A stretch of DNA of 64,000 nt, taken from positions 87,941 to 151,940 of the forward strand of contig CADAJS010000008.1 of assembly GCA_902788315.1 (NCBI GenBank), read 5' to 3'. Each line of letters opens with the position of its first letter. The stretch's first letter is position 1. The stretch comes from an uncultured Bacteroidales bacterium. GTDB lineage: Bacteria; Bacteroidota; Bacteroidia; Bacteroidales; Bacteroidaceae. Positions 29,501 to 37,422 of the stretch are shown here, piece after piece. The position numbers and the translations under genes were made by a program. The notes beneath the pieces were generated by a model. That model searched no databases. It was not told where the DNA came from and saw only the letters and a list, made by a program, of their open reading frames with translations.

Positions 29501-30352
29501 AATCTCGATGTTTTCCTCATTCAGTTCCGACTCGCGCTCGAGCAGTACCTCGAAACGTTCCATGGTAACCACCTCGCCGGTATCTTCGTCAGCAAAGTCC
29601 TCCACCCAGCTCTTCAGCACACGGGCAGCCAGTTTCTTGCCTATGTTCTTCTCAAGATTCTCTCTTGTGACCTGAACCTCCTCGGCAAGATTGAAAATCT
29701 GAAGGATATCCTTGTCCTTCTCAAAACCGATGGCTCGCAAAAGTGTCGTTACGGGCAACTTCTTCTTGCGGTCGATGTAAGCGTACATCACATTGTTAAT
29801 GTCTGTGGCGAACTCGATCCAGCTACCCTTGAACGGAATGATACGGGCAGAGTATAACTGTGTGCCGTTGGAATGCACACTGCTTCCGAAGAATACACCA
29901 GGAGAACGATGCAGCTGGGACACTACGACACGCTCGGCACCGTTGATGACGAAAGTGCCATTGTGGGTCATATAGGGAATGGGGCCCAGGAATACGTCTT
30001 GAATTACAGTGTCGAAGTCCTCATGGTCGGGGTCGGTGCAATAGAGTTTCAGCTTTGCCTTGAGGGGCACGCTGTATGTCAGTCCACGTTCCAGACACTC
30101 TTCGACGGTATAGCGAGGCGGGTCGATATAATAGTCCAAGAATTCCAACACGAAATTGTTACGCGTATCCGCGATAGGGAAGTTCTCAGAGAAGACCTTG
30201 TACAGGCCGTCGTTCTTGCGAAGCTCGGGAGGAGTATCCAACTGGAGGAAATCCTTGAAAGACTTCAACTGCACTTCCAAGAAATCGGGATAGGGCATCG
30301 GATTCTTTACGGAAGCAAAATTAACTCTTTGATCAATAGTATTTGAAGCCAT
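26540..30352 (-). CDS. rpoB: DNA-directed RNA polymerase subunit beta
   Basis: 1270 residues, complete. The rifampicin-binding cluster ([22 protein letters not shown], split here as QFMDQTNPL and [10 protein letters not shown], about residue 474-495) has the ordinary sensitive-type residues. [12 protein letters not shown] and the C-terminal [19 protein letters not shown] are typical. It lies 103 bp after rplL, a normal spacing for rplL-rpoB. Central transcription enzyme. Confidence 0.98.
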   Translation of the reverse strand: MASNTIDQRVNFASVKNPMPYPDFLEVQLKSFKDFLQLDTPPELRKNDGLYKVFSENFPIADTRNNFVLEFLDYYIDPPRYTVEECLERGLTYSVPLKAKLKLYCTDPDHEDFDTVIQDVFLGPIPYMTHNGTFVINGAERVVVSQLHRSPGVFFGSSVHSNGTQLYSARIIPFKGSWIEFATDINNVMYAYIDRKKKLPVTTLLRAIGFEKDKDILQIFNLAEEVQVTRENLEKNIGKKLAARVLKSWVEDFADEDTGEVVTMERFEVLLERESELNEENIEIILDSNVPSILIHKEDGQTSDYSIIFNTLQKDTSNSEIEAIKYIYHQLRNADPADDATAREVIYNLFFSEKRYDLGEVGRYRINHKLNLDTDISVRALTKEDIIEIIKYLIELVNSKANVDDIDHLSNRRVRTVGEQLANQFAIGLARMSRTIRERMNVRDNEVFTPTDLINAKTISSVINSFFGTNALSQFMDQTNPLAEVTHKRRLSALGPGGLSRERAGFEVRDVHYTHYGRLCPIESPEGPNIGLISSLCVFAKINDLGFIETPYRKVTNGVVDLSDEGIHYLTAEEEENQIIGQGNAPLNDDGTFIRAKVKCRQDDDYPVVPPSEVNLMDVAPQQIASIAAALIPFLEHDDAHRALMGSNMMRQAVPLMRTEAPIVGTGIERQLCEDSRTMIVAEGDGVVEYVDATTIRILYDRTEDEEFVSFEPALREYRIPKFRRTNQSMTIDLRPICDKGDRVTAGQILTEGYSTENGELALGRNLLVAYMPWKGYNYEDAIVLNERLVREDILTSVHVEEFSLEVRETKRGMEELTADIPNVSEEATKDLDENGIIRIGARLAPGDIMIGKITPKGESDPSPEEKLLRAIFGDKAGDVKDASMKASPSLSGVVIDKKLFSRAVKTRAAKIQDKPRIAAIEEEINTKMNDLKSILIDKLLELTKGKRSQGIKDYMGVDLIAKGGNITANVLKNFDFTAVQLSGWTNDERINTLIGKLIVNFLKKYKELEVELWRRKFAITMGDDLPSGIVQIAKVYVAKKRKMSVGDKMAGRHGNKGIISKIVRQEDMPFLADGTPVDVVLNPLGVPSRMNIGQIFETVLGAAGKKLGVKFATPIFDGATLDDLCEWTDKAGLPRYCSTQLYDGATGEPFDQLATVGVAYMLKLGHMVEDKMHARSIGPYSLITQQPLGGKAQFGGQRFGEMEVWAVEAFGASHVLQEILTIKSDDVVGRSKAYEAIVKGEPMPTPGIPESLNVLLHELSGLGLSVTLD

Positions 30353-30455
30353 CTAAACTTGTTTTATTGACTTGGGAAAGTATATAGACACAAAAAGGCA
30401 AAGAACCCTCTACCAGAGGATCCTTTACCATAATACCTGTGAAACAGGAGTCAGC

Positions 30456-30842
30456 TTACTTCAGTTCGATTTCGGCACCAGCCTCCTCGAGAGTCTTCTT
30501 CAGAGTCTCAGCGTCAGCCTTGGGAAGGCCTTCCTTCAGTGTGCTGGGAGCACCGTCAACGAGCTCCTTAGCTTCCTTCAAGCCGAGACCGCATGCTTCC
30601 TTCACTGCCTTCACTACCTGCAGCTTAGCTGCACCGGCGCTCTTCAGGACAACATCAAAGTTGGTCTTCTCTTCTTCGGCGGGAGCACCTGCGGCTGCAG
30701 GACCAGCAGCAACTGCCACAGCTGCGGCTGCGGGCTCAATTCCATACTCATCCTTCAGGATTGTTGCCAACTCATTTACTTCTTTAACTGTCAAGTTTAC
30801 CAACTCTTCAGCAATAGCTTTCAAATCTGCCATTTTATTCAA
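30456..30842 (-). CDS. rplL: 50S ribosomal protein L7/L12
   Basis: 128 residues: N-terminal dimerisation helices, an Ala/Gly-rich hinge ([13 protein letters not shown]), and a C-terminal factor-binding domain ([22 protein letters not shown], split; [15 protein letters not shown]). The acidic stalk protein that recruits translation GTPases. It follows rplJ by 48 bp. Confidence 0.97.
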   Translation of the reverse strand: MNKMADLKAIAEELVNLTVKEVNELATILKDEYGIEPAAAAVAVAAGPAAAGAPAEEEKTNFDVVLKSAGAAKLQVVKAVKEACGLGLKEAKELVDGAPSTLKEGLPKADAETLKKTLEEAGAEIELK

Positions 30843-30890
30843 ATTTTAATTGTTTGTAACTTTGTTTAAATAAAGCGATACGCAGGCATT

Positions 30891-31415
30891 TTATTCGCCT
30901 TTCTCGCCTAGAGTCTTCAGAACTCCATGAATAGTATTCTGTCCCGACTGGAGAGCCGACAGAACATTCTTGGCCGGAGACTGCAGCAAAGCAACAATCT
31001 CAGCAATAACCTCATTCTTGCTCTTGATGGAGCAGAGAACATCAAGCTGCTCTGCACCGACGTAGATACCTTCTTCTGCATATGCAGCCTTCAGCGCAGG
31101 TTTGGTAACCTTCTTGCTGAGAAGATCCTTCAGCATCTTTGCAGGTGCATTGGCCACCTCCGTAAAGAGAATAGCCGTCGTACCCTTCAATGCTGTGAAC
31201 ATCGGTTCGAATTCTTCGCTCTTTGCTTCCAGGGCCTTACGCAAGAGTGTGTTCTTAACAACCACCATCTTAAGACCTGTCTGGAAACACTTGCGACGAA
31301 GAGCACTCGTCGAAGAAGCATTCATGCCCTCGACGTCTACCAAATAGAAGTGGGGGTACTGCGCCAGCAGTTCACCAAGTTGTGCAACAATTACACTTTT
31401 ATCTTCCTTTCTCAT
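30891..31415 (-). CDS. rplJ: 50S ribosomal protein L10
   Basis: 174 residues. It begins MRKEDKSVIVAQLGELLAQY and has the L10 core (F...G..MVVVKNTLLRKAL) and a C-terminal helix for L7/L12 dimers. It starts 14 bp after rplA, so there is no room for the long L10-binding leader used in enterobacteria; control, if any, must act elsewhere. Confidence 0.97.
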   Translation of the reverse strand: MRKEDKSVIVAQLGELLAQYPHFYLVDVEGMNASSTSALRRKCFQTGLKMVVVKNTLLRKALEAKSEEFEPMFTALKGTTAILFTEVANAPAKMLKDLLSKKVTKPALKAAYAEEGIYVGAEQLDVLCSIKSKNEVIAEIVALLQSPAKNVLSALQSGQNTIHGVLKTLGEKGE

Positions 31416-31429
31416 GATTCTTCTCTAAT

Positions 31430-32128
31430 TTAGATTTCTTCAGTAGCCTTAGGATCAACCTTGATACCACGACTCATAGTACTGGAAAGATAAATACTCT
31501 TGATATACGTGCCTTTGGCAGCAGCGGGCTTCAACTTGATAATCGTTGAAAGGAATTCGCGAGCGTTCTGAGCAATCTGTTCGGCAGTGAACGATATCTT
31601 TCCGATCGATGTATGCACGATACCGGTCTTGTCCACCTTGAAATCAATCTTGCCCTGCTTCACTTCACGGATAGCCTTAGCCACGTCCATTGTCACAGTT
31701 CCACTCTTCGGGTTGGGCATCAAGCCACGGGGACCGAGGATACGGCCCAGTGCACCGATTTTACCCATGATGGCAGGCATGGTGATGATTACATCCACGT
31801 CTGTCCATCCACCCTTGATTTTCTCGATATACTCATCGAGACCTACATAGTCAGCGCCTGCTTCTTTTGCAGCAGTTTCGGCATCAGGTGTACACAGGCA
31901 CAGCACTCGCGTGACCTTTCCGGTTCCGTTGGGCAGTGATACCACGCCACGAACCATCTGATTAGCCTTACGAGGGTCTACACCCAGACGTACATCAATA
32001 TCCACAGATGCATCAAACTTGGTGGTGGTTATTTCCTTTACCAAGGATGAAGCCTCCTTCAGCGTGTATGCTTTCCCTGCTTCAATCTTATCAGCTACCA
32101 ACTTCTGGTTCTTTGTCAGTTTACTCAT
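31430..32128 (-). CDS. rplA: 50S ribosomal protein L1
   Basis: 232 residues with the L1 signature ([18 protein letters not shown]) and [16 protein letters not shown]. Binds 23S rRNA at the L1 stalk. Co-transcribed with rplK, 17 bp upstream. Confidence 0.98.
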   Translation of the reverse strand: MSKLTKNQKLVADKIEAGKAYTLKEASSLVKEITTTKFDASVDIDVRLGVDPRKANQMVRGVVSLPNGTGKVTRVLCLCTPDAETAAKEAGADYVGLDEYIEKIKGGWTDVDVIITMPAIMGKIGALGRILGPRGLMPNPKSGTVTMDVAKAIREVKQGKIDFKVDKTGIVHTSIGKISFTAEQIAQNAREFLSTIIKLKPAAAKGTYIKSIYLSSTMSRGIKVDPKATEEI

Positions 32129-32145
32129 TGTAATTGAAGTTTTAA

Positions 32146-32586
32146 TTATTTGCCAGGGAATTCGCCCTTCACTGTGATGCCCATGCTACGTGCAGTACCG
32201 GCAACCAGTAACATTGCCGACTCAATGGTGAAACAATTGAGGTCGGGCATCTTGTCCTGGGCGATAGCGCGCACCTGCTCCCAAGTGATTTCTGCCACCT
32301 TCTTACGATTCGGTTCGGCAGAGCCACCCTTTACTTTGGCTGCCTCCATCAACTGTATTGCCACGGGGGGAGTCTTGACCACAAAGTCGTACGACTTGTC
32401 CGTGTAATACGTGATAACTACAGGCAGGACCTTGCCGGCCTTGTCCTGAGTTCTGGCGTTGAATGCCTTGCAGAAATCCATGATGTTAATACCCTTGGAA
32501 CCAAGAGCAGGACCCACTGGGGGAGATGGATTTGCAGCGCCTCCTTTAATCTGTAATTTGATTAATCCAGCAACTTCTTTAGCCAT
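32146..32586 (-). CDS. rplK: 50S ribosomal protein L11
   Basis: 146 residues: [36 protein letters not shown] and the C-terminal rRNA-binding domain ending [12 protein letters not shown]. Forms the GTPase-associated centre with L10/L12. It lies 59 bp after nusG. Confidence 0.98.
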   Translation of the reverse strand: MAKEVAGLIKLQIKGGAANPSPPVGPALGSKGINIMDFCKAFNARTQDKAGKVLPVVITYYTDKSYDFVVKTPPVAIQLMEAAKVKGGSAEPNRKKVAEITWEQVRAIAQDKMPDLNCFTIESAMLLVAGTARSMGITVKGEFPGK

Positions 32587-32645
32587 TTGATTGATTATTT
32601 ATAATTGTACACATGGAAGAGGCAAAGTGCACGTAACAGAATACA

Positions 32646-33200
32646 CTATTGCTTCTCGACTTGCATAAAACCAAGCTCCAAGGGGGTCTTACGCCCAAAG
32701 ATCTTGACCATCACTTTCAGCTTCTTCTTCTCGTTATTCACTTCCTCAATGACTGCCACAAAACCGCTGAAGGGGCCTTCGGTGACTTTCACACTCTCGC
32801 CCACTTCGAATGGAATGATGATATCATCGGGAATCTCTGCAATCTCGTCGATGGTGCCTAACATCTGGTTTACCTCGATCGGACGCAGTGGCATTGGCTT
32901 GGTATTGGTCTTAGTGTCACTAAGGAATCCAAGCACATTAGGTACATTGCGCAGCATGGGCTGAATCTCGCCCACCAGCTCTGCCTCTACAAAGACATAG
33001 CCGGCGAAGCGATTCTTCTCCTTCACCACACGCTTGCCGTTGCGCACGGTAACGACTTTCTCCGTAGGAATTAGTACTTGGGACACATGCTGTGCAAACT
33101 CACCGCCTTGGTGAATCATGGCATCGATGTATTCCTTTACTTTGCCTTCCTTTCCACTGATGGCACGCATGACGTACCACTTCATTTCGGTCTCAGCCAT
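32646..33200 (-). CDS. nusG: Transcription termination/antitermination factor NusG
   Basis: 184 residues: NGN domain ([19 protein letters not shown] at the start, GYVFVEAE near 70) and a C-terminal KOW domain ([14 protein letters not shown]). Links RNA polymerase with ribosome or Rho. It is 14 bp downstream of secE, the usual pairing. A specialised paralogue (UpxY type) is at 61266-62024. Confidence 0.96.
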   Translation of the reverse strand: MAETEMKWYVMRAISGKEGKVKEYIDAMIHQGGEFAQHVSQVLIPTEKVVTVRNGKRVVKEKNRFAGYVFVEAELVGEIQPMLRNVPNVLGFLSDTKTNTKPMPLRPIEVNQMLGTIDEIAEIPDDIIIPFEVGESVKVTEGPFSGFVAVIEEVNNEKKKLKVMVKIFGRKTPLELGFMQVEKQ

Positions 33201-33214
33201 TTCCTAAGAATCGT

Positions 33215-33412
33215 TTAACGCAAGATACCGTAAATACCCTCCATACCCACTCGGAATACAGAGTCCATAACGAAAACTACCAGCGCGATGCATAGGGAAG
33301 CGGTTAAAACTACAACAGCGCTGTTCATAAGCTCTGAACGTGTCGGCCACGTGGTCTTATGCACAAGTTCTACGTATGATTCCTTACAATAGTTCTTTAT
33401 ACTCTCAAACAT
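33215..33412 (-). CDS. secE: Preprotein translocase subunit SecE
   Basis: 65 residues from the ATG at 33412 (MFESIKNYCKESYVELVHKT). A longer reading frame upstream would run into tRNA-Trp and is rejected. One membrane segment (VVVLTASLCIALVVFVMD) after the conserved amphipathic W-P-T-R-S-E-L motif. Short single-span SecE form normal for Bacteroidota. Confidence 0.93.
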   Translation of the reverse strand: MFESIKNYCKESYVELVHKTTWPTRSELMNSAVVVLTASLCIALVVFVMDSVFRVGMEGIYGILR

Positions 33413-33430
33413 ATAACTTTTATTTTTATG

Positions 33431-33503
33431 CACGGGAAGAGAGGCTCGAACTCCCGACACCTGGTTTTGGAGACCAGTGCTCTACCAACTGAGCTATTCC
33501 CGT
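33431..33503 (-). tRNA. tRNA-Trp (anticodon CCA)
   Basis: 73 nt. Acceptor ACGGGAA pairs with TTCCCGT, discriminator G; the anticodon loop has CCA; T arm GTTCGAGCC. CCA is not encoded. Sits between tuf and secE. Confidence 0.95.
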
Positions 33504-33507
33504 AGAA

Positions 33508-33566
33508 AAGTTGAGAGTGGCTTGTTTCATGCATCGCGATGCCTGAATCCAACGCGCTCTCAACTT
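33508..33566 (-). other. Long stem-loop just upstream of tRNA-Trp
   Basis: Arms AAGTTGAGAG (33508-33517) and CTCTCAACTT (33557-33566) enclose a palindrome GCATCGCGATGC. On the minus strand the stem ends 4 nt before the tRNA 5' end and is followed by TTTTCT. It may be a partial terminator or a processing signal between tuf and the tRNA. Confidence 0.5.
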
Positions 33567-33585
33567 ATTTGTTTCTTGCTTTCAG

Positions 33586-33617
33586 AACCGGACGTGCTTC
33601 GAGAAGCTTGTCCGGTT
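33586..33617 (-). terminator. Stem-loop after tuf
   Basis: Arms AACCGGAC and GTCCGGTT with an inner GCTTC/GAAGC stem, 16 bp past the tuf stop. No T tract follows, so it may stabilise the tuf message 3' end more than terminate it. Confidence 0.5.
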
Positions 33618-33632
33618 ATCCTTCACAAGCAA

Positions 33633-34820
33633 TTAGTCGAACACCTCGGTGATCTGGCCCGAGCCTACCGTACGGCCACCCTCGCGGATAGCGAAACGCA
33701 GACCTACGTTCAGAGCCACCTTGTAAATCAGGTTCACAGTGATCTCTACGTTATCGCCGGGCATTACCATCTCTACGCCTTCGGGCAGGTGAATCTCACC
33801 CGTGCAGTCCATGGTGCGCAGATAGAACTGGGGACGATACTTGTTGCCGAACGGAGTGTGGCGACCGCCTTCTTCCTTCTTCAGCACGTAGATAGATGCC
33901 TTGAAGCCAGAGTGAGGAGTGATGGCACCCGGATGGGTGATAACCATACCACGCTTCACTTCGTTCTTGTCGATACCACGGAGGAGCAGACCTACATTAT
34001 CGCCAGCTTCACCTTCGTCAAGAATCTTGCGGAACATCTCAACACCAGTGATGACAGACTTTTTGTCTTCGCCGAGACCGAGAATCTGAACTTCGTCACC
34101 TACCTTAACAACACCTGTCTCGATACGACCGGTGGCAACGGTGCCACGACCTGTGATGGAGAATACATCCTCGACGGGCATGAGGAAGGGCTTATCGATG
34201 GCGCGAACGGGTTCCTGAATCCAGTTGTCGCAAGCATCCATCAGCTCCATAACCTTGTCTTCCCATTTGGGTACACCGTTCAGGGCACCGAGAGCAGAGC
34301 CACGGATGAAGGGAGTATCCTCCTCGAAGTCATACTGAGCCAGCAGCTCCTGCATTTCCATCTCAACGAGTTCGAGCATTTCCTCATCCTCGACCATGTC
34401 ACACTTGTTCAGGAACACGACGAGACGGGGAACGTTCACCTGGCGAGCCAGCAGGATGTGTTCACGAGTCTGAGGCATAGGACCGTCAGTTGCAGCAACT
34501 ACGATGATAGCGCCGTCCATCTGAGCAGCACCAGTTACCATGTTCTTCACATAGTCGGCGTGACCCGGGCAGTCAACGTGAGCGTAGTGACGCTTAGCGG
34601 TCTCATACTCAATGTGTGCAGTATTAATAGTAATACCACGCTCCTTCTCCTCGGGTGCATTGTCAATCTGATCGAAAGACTTAACCTCCTCGCCTGTACC
34701 CAGACGCTCGTGGAGAACCTTAGAAATTGCAGCGGTCAAAGTAGTCTTACCGTGGTCCACATGACCGATGGTACCAATATTCACATGGGGTTTGGTACGC
34801 TCGAATTTTTCTTTTGCCAT
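33633..34820 (-). CDS. tuf: Elongation factor Tu
   Basis: 395 residues. GTPase motifs GHVDHGKT (about 19-26), [14 protein letters not shown] and GSALGALNG are intact, followed by the two beta-barrel domains ending [13 protein letters not shown]. Delivers aminoacyl-tRNA to the ribosome. It is read with four tRNA genes upstream and tRNA-Trp downstream, the usual Bacteroidota tRNA-tuf-tRNA arrangement. Confidence 0.98.
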   Translation of the reverse strand: MAKEKFERTKPHVNIGTIGHVDHGKTTLTAAISKVLHERLGTGEEVKSFDQIDNAPEEKERGITINTAHIEYETAKRHYAHVDCPGHADYVKNMVTGAAQMDGAIIVVAATDGPMPQTREHILLARQVNVPRLVVFLNKCDMVEDEEMLELVEMEMQELLAQYDFEEDTPFIRGSALGALNGVPKWEDKVMELMDACDNWIQEPVRAIDKPFLMPVEDVFSITGRGTVATGRIETGVVKVGDEVQILGLGEDKKSVITGVEMFRKILDEGEAGDNVGLLLRGIDKNEVKRGMVITHPGAITPHSGFKASIYVLKKEEGGRHTPFGNKYRPQFYLRTMDCTGEIHLPEGVEMVMPGDNVEITVNLIYKVALNVGLRFAIREGGRTVGSGQITEVFD

Positions 34821-34870
34821 AGCTTTACTCTATATTATTAATTAATGTATGTCTTCCACATGAATCTTTG

Positions 34871-34942
<72 letters not shown>

Positions 34943-34961
34943 AACGTCTTTTTTTCTTTGG

Positions 34962-35034
34962 AGCGGAAGACGGGGCTCAAACCCGCGACCCCCAGCTTGG
35001 AAGGCTAGTGCTCTATCGACTGAGCTACTTCCGC
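34962..35034 (-). tRNA. tRNA-Gly (anticodon TCC)
   Basis: 73 nt; acceptor GCGGAAG/CTTCCGC; anticodon loop CTTCCAA gives TCC; T arm GTTTGAGCC. Confidence 0.94.
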
Positions 35035-35079
35035 ATTTTTTTATTTGGCAGGGATGCGACCTGCCGTTCTTCGACGTTG

Positions 35080-35162
35080 TGGGTGGTGATGGATTCGAAC
35101 CACCGAAGGCGTAAGCCAGCAGATTTACAGTCTGCCCCATTTGGCCACTCTGGTAACCACCC
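35080..35162 (-). tRNA. tRNA-Tyr (anticodon GTA)
   Basis: 83 nt with a long variable arm, as expected for bacterial tRNA-Tyr; acceptor GGGTGGT/ACCACCC, discriminator A; loop contains GTA; T arm GTTCGAATC. Confidence 0.95.
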
Positions 35163-35215
35163 TTTAAATATCGAGCCTGGCTTTCATCCGTGCCCGTCGT
35201 CACGCTTGACTTTTG

Positions 35216-35289
35216 AGCCTCTTGTCGGATTCGAACCAACGACCCCGAGATTACAAATCACGTGCTCTGGCCAACTGAGCTAAAGAGGC
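35216..35289 (-). tRNA. tRNA-Thr (anticodon TGT)
   Basis: 74 nt; acceptor GCCTCTT/AAGAGGC; loop TTTGTAA gives TGT; T arm GTTCGAATC. One T-T mismatch in the anticodon stem. First gene of the tRNA-tuf transcript. Confidence 0.93.
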
Positions 35290-35330
35290 GAAGCAGCCAC
35301 CTGAGACCTGCAATTCCGTCCAATCGGCTG

Positions 35331-35362
35331 CAAAATTAGAGTATATTTTTCAAACCGCCAAA
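35331..35362 (-). promoter_or_regulatory. Promoter of the tRNA-tuf operon
   Basis: Minus strand: TTTG (35362-35359), exactly 20 bp, TAATTTTG (35338-35331), a full consensus Bacteroidota promoter about 40 bp before the first tRNA. Confidence 0.8.
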
Positions 35363-35378
35363 AATTTCACCCGTTTTT

Positions 35379-35678
35379 TTAGCGATTCTTTTGTTTTTCC
35401 TTGTATTTGGAGAGCTGACGGGTCAGCGAGTCCATAATTTTATCGATTGCTTCTTCAAAAGTGTTGCAAACCTCCTGCGCATACAACTCCTTGCCGGGCA
35501 TGGCGCCTCTGATGGCAACTTCCTTGTTCATGGCGGTCTCGGGCTTGACTACTTTTAGTGACACCTCTACCTTTCCTATTTCGTCACTGAACTTGCCCAG
35601 CTTCGATACTTTCTTCTCGATGAAGTCCACCAGCTTTTCGGTGGGTTCGAAATGCACTGCTTGAATTCTAATGTCCAT
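35379..35678 (-). CDS. hpf: Ribosome hibernation-promoting factor, short form
   Basis: 99 residues (MDIRIQAVHFEPTEKLVDFI), the beta-alpha-beta HPF/RaiA fold without the long C-terminal dimerisation domain. Binds 30S subunits in stationary phase. Overlaps the xerC-like gene by 11 bp. The rpsU-xerC-hpf-tRNA-tuf order is conserved in Bacteroidota. Confidence 0.92.
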   Translation of the reverse strand: MDIRIQAVHFEPTEKLVDFIEKKVSKLGKFSDEIGKVEVSLKVVKPETAMNKEVAIRGAMPGKELYAQEVCNTFEEAIDKIMDSLTRQLSKYKEKQKNR

Positions 35679-36603
35679 AGTTACCTCCTTTTTCTTTGGC
35701 TCGTGGATGAGCCTGGTTATACAATCGTCTCAGTTCTTCGAAGGATGTGTGGGTGTAGATTTCCGTCGTTGACAGGCTCTCGTGACCCAGCAGCTCCTTG
35801 ACCGACTGAAGGTCTGCTTCGTTGTTCAGCATCGATGTGGCAAATGTGTGGCGCAGCACGTGGGGCGAGCGCCGTTTCTGCATGGTCACCATCGAAAGAT
35901 ACTTTTTCACGCGTGCTTCCACTTTGTGGCGTGAGATTCTGCTTCCCGTTCGTTCGTCCAGAAAGAGGGCCTCGGCATCTGTGGCGTGCCTGTCGGCGAA
36001 TAGCTGGCGTGCCGCCATGTAGTCGGCGATGGACTCCATCATTTCGCGTCCGATGGGAATGAAACGTTGTTTGTTGCGTTTCCCCGTCACTTTCAGCTGT
36101 CGCAGTCCCATGTCGGCATCGGCAACGTTCAGTCCGACAAGTTCTGACAGGCGCATTCCCGTGGAATAGAACGTGAGCAGAATCATTCTGTCGCGCTTGC
36201 CGGCATAGTCGGGGGTGAATACCCCTTCCTCATCCAGCAGACGGTTCATCTCGCTTTCCTTCACATAGGCAGGCAGCGGTTTCTCCTTCTTCGGTCCGAC
36301 CACCATTCGGGCCGGATCTTTGTCCACCATTCCCCGCCGTAGCAGGAAGCGGTAGTATGAGCGAAGGGAGCTCAACCGTCGGCACACGCTGGCTGGCGAA
36401 TTATTGTTGTCGGCCATCAGATGTAGCATCCACTGCCGGATAATGTCGCCGTCCACAGACGTCCAGGTAAGTTCGCAATCCAGGGTTTTATAGTACCGCT
36501 CGAACGCTTCCAAGTCGGCCTGATACTCTTCGATGGTCCTTGCAGAGTAGTTCCGCTCGTACCTCAGATAATCGATAAAACTCTGAATCCACATCTTCAT
36601 CAC
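35668..36603 (-). CDS. xerC: Tyrosine recombinase, XerC-like
   Basis: 311 residues. N-terminal SAM-like DNA-binding domain (about 1-90), then the catalytic domain with STGMRLSELVGL (Arg), TGKRNKQRF (Lys), SPHVLRHTFATSM (H-x-x-R), LLGHESLSTTEIY (His and nucleophile Tyr). All catalytic residues are present. Likely one subunit of chromosome-dimer resolution at dif, not a mobile-element integrase, because it sits in the housekeeping order rpsU-xerC-hpf. The Met at 36594 is an alternative start. Confidence 0.88.
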   Translation of the reverse strand: MMKMWIQSFIDYLRYERNYSARTIEEYQADLEAFERYYKTLDCELTWTSVDGDIIRQWMLHLMADNNNSPASVCRRLSSLRSYYRFLLRRGMVDKDPARMVVGPKKEKPLPAYVKESEMNRLLDEEGVFTPDYAGKRDRMILLTFYSTGMRLSELVGLNVADADMGLRQLKVTGKRNKQRFIPIGREMMESIADYMAARQLFADRHATDAEALFLDERTGSRISRHKVEARVKKYLSMVTMQKRRSPHVLRHTFATSMLNNEADLQSVKELLGHESLSTTEIYTHTSFEELRRLYNQAHPRAKEKGGNYGH

Positions 36604-36672
36604 GCTTTCACGTGGCGAAGTTAGACATTTTTATTGGCAGTTGCAAGAGCAAGGTCCAATTTTTAAGTTTCT

Positions 36673-36864
36673 TTAATCTTCTACTCGTCTCAGCTTCTGC
36701 ACGTAGATGGCACGTTCCTTAGCAAGACGCTTCTTCACGGAGGGTTTGTCGAACTGCTGACGGGCACGGAGTTCCTTCACGGCACCGGTCTTCTCGAACT
36801 TGCGCTTGAACTTCTTCAGAGCCCTTTCGATGTTCTCCCCTTCTTTCACAGGTACTACAATCAT
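36673..36864 (-). CDS. rpsU: 30S ribosomal protein S21
   Basis: 63 residues beginning MIVVPVKEGENIERALKKFK, rich in Lys/Arg with KPSVKKRLAKERA; normal length for Bacteroidota S21. In Bacteroidota, S21 is part of the group reported to hold the 3' end of 16S rRNA away from Shine-Dalgarno pairing (known from the literature, not visible here). Confidence 0.95.
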   Translation of the reverse strand: MIVVPVKEGENIERALKKFKRKFEKTGAVKELRARQQFDKPSVKKRLAKERAIYVQKLRRVED

Positions 36865-36932
36865 CTTGTCTGTCTGTTGGTTTTGGGTTAAATAATCTGT
36901 TATTTATATGCACTATTGCTCTTTGAGCGGCG

Positions 36933-36963
36933 CAAAATTACACATACTTTTTGAGTTGGCAAA
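36933..36963 (-). promoter_or_regulatory. Promoter of rpsU
   Basis: Minus strand: TTTG (36963-36960), 19 bp, TAATTTTG (36940-36933), about 70 bp ahead of the rpsU ATG. Confidence 0.75.
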
Positions 36964-37422
36964 GTTTTTTTCACACTTTTTGTGAAAAAGCGGCGTTTTC
37001 GGCGCCCGTATGCCTCATTTCGCGCTTCCTTTTCGTGCTTTGGGCGGCGTTGAATGCCTTCGATGGGGGCGGCATTGCACATTACACGAGGAATATGCGC
37101 CACGCGGCCCTTCTCTCATGTCATTCGAGCGGATCCGGTATATAGAAGGGGAGTTTTGTCGCGCAACTGTGGAAATTCTGTTGCTGTGCTTTCTGACAAT
37201 TGTTCTGAGACTGTGGCGCAATTTTTCTGCGGTCAGCGGCTAACGCCTCAATCTGCGTCACGCGGCTGCTATAATAATATAAGGTACGCGCGCGTGAGGC
37301 GGCTGCGAGTTGCGTGTTGATGCATTCACGTTCGAGGGACACTCTGCGTCGAATTTGGCGGCAGTCTATGGACGTCATGATGGAGCTCCGCCTTTTTTTC
37401 TGAAGTGATCAGGGGGCGGCGG
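36964..37422. other. 459-bp gap between rpsU promoter and DUF5686 gene
   Basis: No gene supported. Only an A/T stem-loop at 36967-36989 (arms TTTTTCACA and TGTGAAAAA) stands out. Confidence 0.4.

Noticed and set aside
35668..36603. Tyrosine recombinase as a mobile-element integrase next to tRNA genes
   Set aside because: It sits in the conserved housekeeping order rpsU-xerC-hpf-tRNA-tuf, with no flanking direct repeats or element genes.
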